DNA of 64,000 bases from Dimorphilus gyrociliatus. Its lineage: Eukaryota; Annelida; Polychaeta; Dinophilidae. The stretch is from assembly GCA_904063045.1 (NCBI GenBank), contig CAJFCJ010000002.1:310001-374000 (forward strand), read 5' to 3'. The notes beneath the pieces are model-generated. The model saw only the letters and a program-made list of their open reading frames with translations, was not told the DNA's origin and searched no databases. The position numbers and the translations under genes were made by a program. Below, in pieces: positions 56,850-64,000 of the stretch (position 1 is its first letter; every line of letters begins with the position of its first letter).

Positions 56850-59800
56850 TGTTTTTTGTTGATGCTCTCTGAAGCTGACCTTATCTGACCGGCCAAGAGT
56901 GGATTGATAGCATATAACCAATCGTAAAAATCTTTATCAGAGAGAGTTTGGAAAAGAAAGCCTTTTTGAGGTGTTATTATAGAAAAGGTGTTTTGAACTC
57001 TCAATAACGCTTGGCTTTCTTCACTATATTCGACGTGAGCAGTTGCCAAATTGATTAAACTCCTTTCAATAGGATCTTTTTCAGCGTTGTGAATAAAAAC
57101 ATACGGCCGTCGAACAACCTGTTTTCGCAAAGATTTTTAGTTTAGTTAAAAAAAAAAGAAAATATTTTCTTTTCAAGCACGTACCACCCATTTCTTTTGC
57201 CATCCGTAAGCTTTTTCATGTAGAATATTGGCCCAACCCTTTCTTGCAACAATATTCGATATTCGAACCTCATCTATTTCGGCGACGTATGAATTCTGAC
57301 CTCCAATAAATGAGGGAGGTGAAACTAGCCGTTCTTCAGGGGAATTTAAATTTTCGCTCGATAACGATTTAGCTTTTGTTCCCATACTTAAAGATCTGAA
57401 AAAGTCATTCGTAATGTATACCTTTTTTGGGTTAAGAAGCCAACAACAATAACATATCAAAACGAAAAAAAAATAAATCCTAAAATATCAATAGGAAAGT
57501 GTGAAAGGATAAATTGGTGAGTGTTTATTTATTTATTTACTTATTTACTTATTACAAACAAATTTTGGAATATGAGAGACACGGGGAAGATTAAATGGGA
57601 AAAGCGCTGTACAGTATGCTTTTTGATTAAAATATACAAATAAAATTGTCAATTTTACATTGATAAATCTTATTTGAAGATGGCACCACTATAAAATGAA
57701 AAATCAAGAAATTTTGTCTTTTAATAACTTTAACACTTAGCCCATTAGAATCTTAATTAAAATATACATTTTTTCCATTCGCCATATACAGTGTCTCTCA
57801 CCTCATATTTCTAACATCAGGTGCAGAAGAAGATCGCGGTAAGCCGGATGGAACACTCAAATAAGGTCTGTGAGTGCAGTGTAGCGAAAAACTTCTATGA
57901 AAATAATAAGCAAATGATATGCAACTATGCGCTAAACTTACTCATTGTTCCCATAGTCTCCGTCTTCTGATATATTCGTTTTATATGGGTTTGCAATTGG
58001 GCATTTTTGCATCAATTTCAAATACCTAGTAATTAATTCTTTCTCTTGGGCTAAAGTGGTATTAAGATTATCTGCGCTTTCTGTTTTAGATATTCGGCAC
58101 TCTTCTGCGAAATACTGAGTGTCTAACGTTGCTATCCCATTCTCCATAATCTTAAATTCACTTAGTCCGCTATTCTTAATGATTTCTTTAAAAAGTAATA
58201 AATGTTTGTTCTTTTCAACAAATTCTAATTTTTCTAATTTTTCTAGGCAATTTTGATGTTCGAATATAAGTGAATCGGATCTTGGACGCCAACCCCCTAA
58301 ATTTTCTTCGCCTCTGACATACATTGATGACGTATCAAAGATTTTTCTCTGGGAATCTAGATTACGAAATAGAAAACAGTATTTTACAAACACAATTCTC
58401 TCCTCTAAACGTTCAAATAACCTTCAGAGTCTGTAAATTTTTTCAAGGCCATTTCGTACACTCCCGTTACCCTGTTGGAATCACGTTTCCCAAATCCACT
58501 GCCACTAAACAACATTCTCAGGGATCTAAAGTACAAAAGATAATTATTTAAGTTTAATGATTATAGAGAAAAGAGAAAGGAAAATTATAACATACAGTAT
58601 CTATAGTATAAAATAATATACATATAGAATATATATTTATATCCCTGTATTTACTGTTTTGAGGTGTATAAAGAGTACACATACGAACCTTGACGTACTT
58701 GTTGTCAAGTCCCTAGAACAAATGATCATACACAAGTCTTTTGTTATGCAAACAGGCTGAGCGCAATTTTCTAATCCATAATAAGCAGATATTGTAACAT
58801 AAACTTTTTCTCCATGTGGAGTAATGCGATTAAGAAGTGGAGAATCGTGTAAAGAGCTATCCCAAGCAGCTTCGAATCTAAAGAGCATAGTATTATCGCC
58901 GGATTTTTGTATATAACGAGCGGGTAGAAGTGAAAGGGAAAGAATAGTTGATTCACAGTCATTTTCAGTCCATTCGGGTGTGTTTCTTATTCTTCCGACA
59001 ACTAATTCGTGTACTTCCCTCCATACGATTTCATTTCCGGGATCATGATGTACAGTAATCGCGATTCTCCTCTGCAAGCCTTGCCTTAAGAGATAAACCC
59101 CACTTCCGGGAGCAGCTCCATGATGATCGACATGAACAGGAATGTACTCTCCGTTATTAGCAAGCTCTTCTATTTCGAACCACACGAGCAAATCCAATTT
59201 TTGGCATATGTCTCCAGCTCTGTTCAAGAATAATTAATTGTACAAGAAAGGAAATTTCTTGCGGTACGCTCGTATTTACAGAGAACGTCTACTTCTAAAC
59301 ATTTCATTAGGATTTAGTAGGAGACTTTTTAGTTCAAGAAGAACGAAGTACGATTGGAGATAATCCTCGTTTCTATAGTACGACGATTCAAAAAAAAAGT
59401 GATTGTCATGGGAAAAGAGACGTTTAGGTGAATGGTGCAAAGATAAAAGACTTTCATGCAAAAAATACGTTATCAAGAAGCGGATTTGTTTCGTTTATAT
59501 AAACTTACTGCAATGGACTTAAATAACCGAGTTTTGGGGATGGAACTGGCTTCGAGCTATTGGTGGACGGTAAATGAACTTCAACTTCCAAATTTCTTTA
59601 AAAAGAGAAAAGTTAATTTTATGATTAACTATAATGATTAATTCAACTGTTTTTGTTATGATTAACCTCGGAATTGACGCTTCTTGTACTGTATTCTTTT
59701 CATTGTGGCCAAATATTTCAAATGCAATTGGTTGACTTTTGACATAATTGATAAAAGCCTTTGTCACAGTAACGGAAAACTGAAAAAAAAAATGATTTTT

Positions 59801-62800
59801 AAAACATTAATTTAATATTTAAACTAATACAAAAAATATTTTCACTAATAATATAAACATTAGTTACATTTTGAGCATGTTCGAAAGTTATTCTTCCTGT
59901 TTGTGACCTCTGCACTGGTTCGGTTGAGAAAGCTTCGTTTTTTCTATTAAGAAATCTGTAAGAATGAATGAAATATTCATTTAACTTTTTATATTATTCA
60001 TTCATTTGCACGCAGTTATGATAAAATAAATGAAATATTTGAATGTTCAATTGCAATCTTCATCAAGCTTGTTAATACATCATCTGTTCCTCAAAATGTG
60101 AAGTTTTTGTTTATGAATTAGTCATTGTAATTTATTCAAATGACGAAATGAATATTAATAGGAAAAAGTAGTCCATCGTAAAAAGCGCTTAGTTGTCTTA
60201 TTGTTAAAAAGTAAAAGTTTTTAAAGATGCTGTTAAATAGATAGCACATTCGTATCTTTCTTTTGACAGAACTATAAATATTCAAAAGTTCAAGAATCTA
60301 TTTTTTTGTGTTCATCATATCAAGAGACGATTATTGATAAGGAACAAGATAAGGCAAGAAAAGTAAAGGTTATTTTTATCATAGTGAGAGATAAAAAAGA
60401 GGATATAAGCTTTTTTGGTATGAAGGCATAACAAGAGAAATAATTAAGGTTGAATGCAACAATCAAACATAACTTACAAAAAAATCGAATTTCGATGAAA
60501 CTATAAACAACATCAGCAGTGCTTGAAATTGAATCAATGATTGCTGTGGAGCTGGAAACAAACATGCTACATAAATATAAATAATAAAAAAGAAATAGCA
60601 ATAATGTCAAGATTCACTTGATGTTTTTGCTGCTTTGAAATTGAAATATGTATACTAAAAAAAAAATCTTATAGAATTTTTACAACATTAAAAAGAATTA
60701 ATAAAATAGATAACAATTATAAAAAGAGTATGTATGATAAACAAGGTATTTTGTAGTAAATCTAAAAAATGAAATGACAATAAGATAAAGCAAACTCTTA
60801 CCTGAATTCACAGAATACATCATTAAATTGGTCGGAAGAACAAGTAATTTCTTTCACGCTAATTTTAAACTTGAGTAAACTTCCAATTTCAACCGTGGCA
60901 ATATTATTCTCATTTTCAGTACTTGTACTAGCAACTTTTTGGAAATATTCATCATTATCTTCGAATGTTACTTTGGCTACCCCTGATTGCATGGAATTAC
61001 TTGGAGTATCGTCGTTAACGATCTCAACAGATATTAACATGTAGCCGTTCACTTTTCCTAATTCATCAATGATGGCAAGACTTTGTGTAAGCGATAGTGG
61101 ATATGAAAGATTTGTTAAATAAAGAAATGATCTACCAATAAGAGTAAACCAGGGAAAACGATCATAAAACGGATCATCTCTTATACTTTCTGAATCCTCA
61201 AGGAGATTTCCATCAGAAAAGCTATCATACATATCTTTCATAATTTCTAACCTATGACATAATTTAGGTAGACTCCAGAGATGAGTTGCTCCGTTTTTCT
61301 TATCGTTTACAGAAACGGCTACAATGGTTTTAACTCTTTTATCGTCTATGTCATTAGGAACAGGTGAATACAGGGTATCAGTCATTAAACGAAATTGAAA
61401 TTCTACATTTTTTCTTAATTCTACAGAAATGGCATTGGCTTCCTTCAAGTAAACAGCATTACTCCAGAGACTATCTCTTAAGGAGGTAAACTGGTACGAT
61501 TTCCACTTTGAAAATGCCCAACTTGCCAATTGAAATTCTCTTTCAGTCCAATTACATTCTTCGAATGTATCTTCGTCTTCATCCTGGACAATAGACGAAA
61601 ACATAGAAGAGACCATTGATTGTCTTTCCATTTGTTCTTGTAATTCGACAATTTTTGTTTCGTAATGCTTCCTTTGCCTTTCCAATTCAAGATCATTTTT
61701 TTCTCTGGCTTTCTTAAATTCATCTTCCAGCTCTTTCAAACGAGCTTCCATTTCACATTTTAAATCTACACCTTGTTTTTCTAATAATTCATTTTGCGCA
61801 AATGACCAGTCTACAGGCATATCAGATGACGGTGTTTCTCTCTCACGTCTAGCTTCAGAAGGACTATTAAATCGAAAAACGTGATTCTTTCCTAGAATAA
61901 CGCGGCTACCAGTTTTCAAAGTAACCTCTTCCGTTACTTCTCTACCATTTATATAAATTAAAGCTCCTACAGCCGGAACAAGAGTAACGCCTGATTCATT
62001 ATTATTAAAAAAGGAACAATGATAATCCAAAATGTGATTTCCGCTCAGCTGAATTCCATTCGAAATACTGGGTCTGCCTACTTTCGTCTCCCCTACTTTT
62101 AAATAATACAAAAGGCATTCAGACATAAAGGGGTCCTCATTTAAATTAACTAAGTGAGGTGTCTTTTTTGGAGAGAAAACGCCTACAGTTTCTCCACTTT
62201 GAACAGATGCTAAACCCATCTCTGATAGTACAGCTTCTCTTTCTTTCTTTATTGTATCAGCTTTTTGTAACTTCTCTTCCCAAGTTTCGTTTAATTCAGC
62301 CATTAATTTTTCAGACATTTGCAATCGTTCTATGGCATCTTCACCATTATCAACCGTCACAGACGCTGTACGCCCCTTCGTCGTTGTTGGTAGGCCTGTG
62401 ACTGAAAAAGAATGGGAAAATAGATTTACGTGACATGGGGATTTATTTTAAGGAAATTGTAAGCCTACCACGGTCAACTTGTATTCCTTCAGCTTTCAAT
62501 AAATCTTTTAGCCTTTGAACCTCCTCTTTCAGTTCGCGAATTAATTTTGCATTAGGATCTTCATTAACTACCGCCTTGCACACAATTTGCTTCGCCCTAT
62601 CAGCATAGCGCAGAGTAGAGAGAGTTTCGTCAAAATTTATATCCGCTGGGGATATGGCAGCGATCATTGCTGTTTTCGAATTTCCTCCAAGATTTTCTCG
62701 TAGCAGCCAAGTTAGAACAGAATCTCTATATGGAATATAATCACCTTTCCTTTTCTTTTTTTGACCAGAAGATAGCTCAGCAAGTGCTGATATTACTTTG

Positions 62801-63882
62801 CCCAAAGTTGTCAGACTCTTATTGATATTTGCTCCCTCTTTTAACCTAGTGCCTTGAGCACCCGTGCTCTCGGCTCTCTCAGAACCGGCTAGATCAACTA
62901 AACTAATTTTACTAACTTTTTCACCAGTCATACCCGACTGCTGATCGTATCTTGATTGTGTTAGAATGAGGGTGAAAACAGCATGCGAGCGAGAACTAGT
63001 CTCATTCATATTCGTTGCAGCAACAGTTCTTGACTTGTTTCCTTCATCGATTAAATTATTTACATCTCCAAAGGATGTCACGACAATCTTTGACAAATCT
63101 TCAACATATGGACCCAACAATGGATGCTCTCTAACACGTAGATTTTGCTTGTTCTTTGGATTTAATAAGTCTCTCACTCTTTCGCAATATATTTCCATAT
63201 AGCTAACTTCCACATTATATTTGACATCCTTGTCACTTTCAGACGTTAACCTCATAAAAAGATCCTCGCACAGTTGAGGTATTATTCCCTTTTCCCCTTC
63301 CTTATCTTTGCCCATCATTGTATAACTTTTGCCTATAGGGTATTTAAGTATATGTGTATATATAGATATAGATATAGACATATTTGTAATATTTGACAGC
63401 TTTTAAAAAGTCATTATCTCTTACCAGCTCCTGTTTGCCCATAGGCAAATATGCAAACGTTGTAACCCTCAAAAGCGTGTTGCAGCATTTCAACACCAAT
63501 ATCTTCGTAGACACGTTTTTGCGTTGAAAAGTTTGGGTCATTCGCCTAAAAAAAAAACAACGTAAATGTGAGTGGGCGGCTTAAACAATTCGCTCGTTAG
63601 AAAGAAAAAAAAACGCTTACACATCCATGTGACCAATAGGAATAATCAAATGTAAATGTTTTTGTTCCTTCATGTCCAATACGCAAATCTTCTATAGCTA
63701 TTATCAAAAACAGATACAATGAATTAAGAACAACTCTTTAATGATATATTATCTTAATAATAAATCAAAGTCATTAGTTTACCTGTAATCTTATCTTGCA
63801 TTTGTATGATACATCGGCTCTTCTTTAGAAGCTCTCGACTGTTAAAAGGGCGAACCCTCACCGCTACTTTGACAGATGACAT
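56672..63882 (-). CDS. KIF1A: KIF1/UNC-104 kinesin-3 motor, 1,536 aa, complete
   Basis: Fourteen exons: 63783-63882, 63621-63697, 63425-63545, 62469-63332, 60802-62401, 59868-59955, 59667-59779, 58689-59219, 58422-58525, 57942-58356, 57802-57894, 57185-57395, 56880-57118 and 56672-56726. All agree in phase; total length is near UNC-104. Kinesin-3 carries synaptic-vesicle precursors toward microtubule plus ends. Seen: motor start [19 protein letters not shown]-loop GQTGAGKS (95-102); switch [12 protein letters not shown]; switch [19 protein letters not shown] domain about 490-570 ([20 protein letters not shown]); stalk; KIF1 core with [19 protein letters not shown] and [18 protein letters not shown]-terminal cargo-lipid PH domain ([14 protein letters not shown] ... 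[20 protein letters not shown]). KIF1A versus KIF1B cannot be separated. Least certain is the direct join 59667 to 59219, across a 447-base intron. Confidence 0.95.
56809..56843. repeat. TA microsatellite inside the last KIF1 intron
   Basis: About 35 bases of TA repeat, with a second TA-rich tract at 56779-56803, both between the PH-domain exon and the terminal exon. If the intron were retained, the frame would stay open and encode a Tyr/Ile run. Confidence 0.9.
59956..60801 (-). other. 846-base KIF1 intron
   Basis: Longest intron of KIF1 here. Donor GTAAGAG after 60802, acceptor TTCTTACAG before 59955. AT-rich, no nested gene recognised. Confidence 0.7.
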
Positions 63883-64000
63883 GACACAACGTGCTCTGGA
63901 AATTTTATTGAAGATAAAAAGAAAATAATGATAAATTGTGAATAATAAAGAGTCTTAAAATATTTATCATAATATAATATTAATGTACATTTTAAATAAT

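Noticed and set aside
56738-56879. KIF1 C-terminus ending in a long Tyr/Ile run
   Set aside because: A donor at ATAAG|GTCAGC and an acceptor before 56726 give SKLSRR, the normal KIF1 ending, so the Tyr/Ile run is intronic.

Overview
This window is nuclear DNA from a small-genome animal. The genes are metazoan: neuronal transporters, a KIF1/UNC-104 kinesin, a Mediator subunit, a ciliary protein and a NIT-domain guanylate cyclase. Coding exons are interrupted by GT-AG introns mostly 50-75 bases long, the DNA is AT-rich, and genes are often separated by only tens to hundreds of bases. I infer a compact lophotrochozoan-like genome; a miniature annelid such as Dimorphilus would fit, but that is a guess. 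Exon models were worked out by hand from splice sites, reading phase and recalled protein families, and no alignment was run. Where all exons join without a phase break I am fairly confident; first exons and UTRs are the weak points.

Layout. 1-11 kb: a high-affinity choline transporter (cut by the left edge), a small unknown gene, a divergent 2-hydroxyacid oxidase, and PPP1R8/NIPP1 head-to-head with TMEM14 over a 97-base shared promoter, then a DUF1761 membrane protein. 12-19 kb: a region of less recognisable genes, namely a secreted PAN-like/SRCR protein, an unknown 150-aa protein, a PH-like plus coiled-coil protein, an unknown membrane protein, and a secreted mucin-like protein with a basic Cys-rich tail. 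Two convergent pairs here are separated by 0 and 7 bases. 19.9-24 kb: a TBC1D2-type Rab GAP and a KCNE-like single-pass protein.

24.4-34 kb: one uninterrupted 9.7-kb reading frame for a 3,227-residue secreted leucine-rich-repeat protein made of three LRR arrays joined by Thr/Ser-rich linkers. 34.4-39.3 kb: a NIT-domain guanylate cyclase and BTBD19, same strand, 200 bases apart. 39.6-45.3 kb, minus strand: vasculin (GPBP1), zinc transporter SLC30A7 and MED26. 45.7-48.4 kb: a 14-exon gene for an unrecognised acidic protein, divergent from MED26. 49.1-51.4 kb: a glycine-type SLC6 transporter with a long 5' region. 54.2-55.4 kb: a probable ciliary microtubule inner protein. 56.7-63.9 kb: a complete KIF1/UNC-104 kinesin in 14 exons.

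The genes do not form one pathway. Several belong to neurons (choline uptake, glycine uptake, synaptic-vesicle-precursor transport) and several to basic nuclear regulation (NIPP1, MED26, vasculin). Points worth attention are the giant intronless LRR protein, the NIT-guanylate cyclase whose start codon is split from the body by a 1-kb intron, a repeated intergenic word AGATGGCG(C/T)T always in the same orientation, and three multi-exon genes I could not assign.
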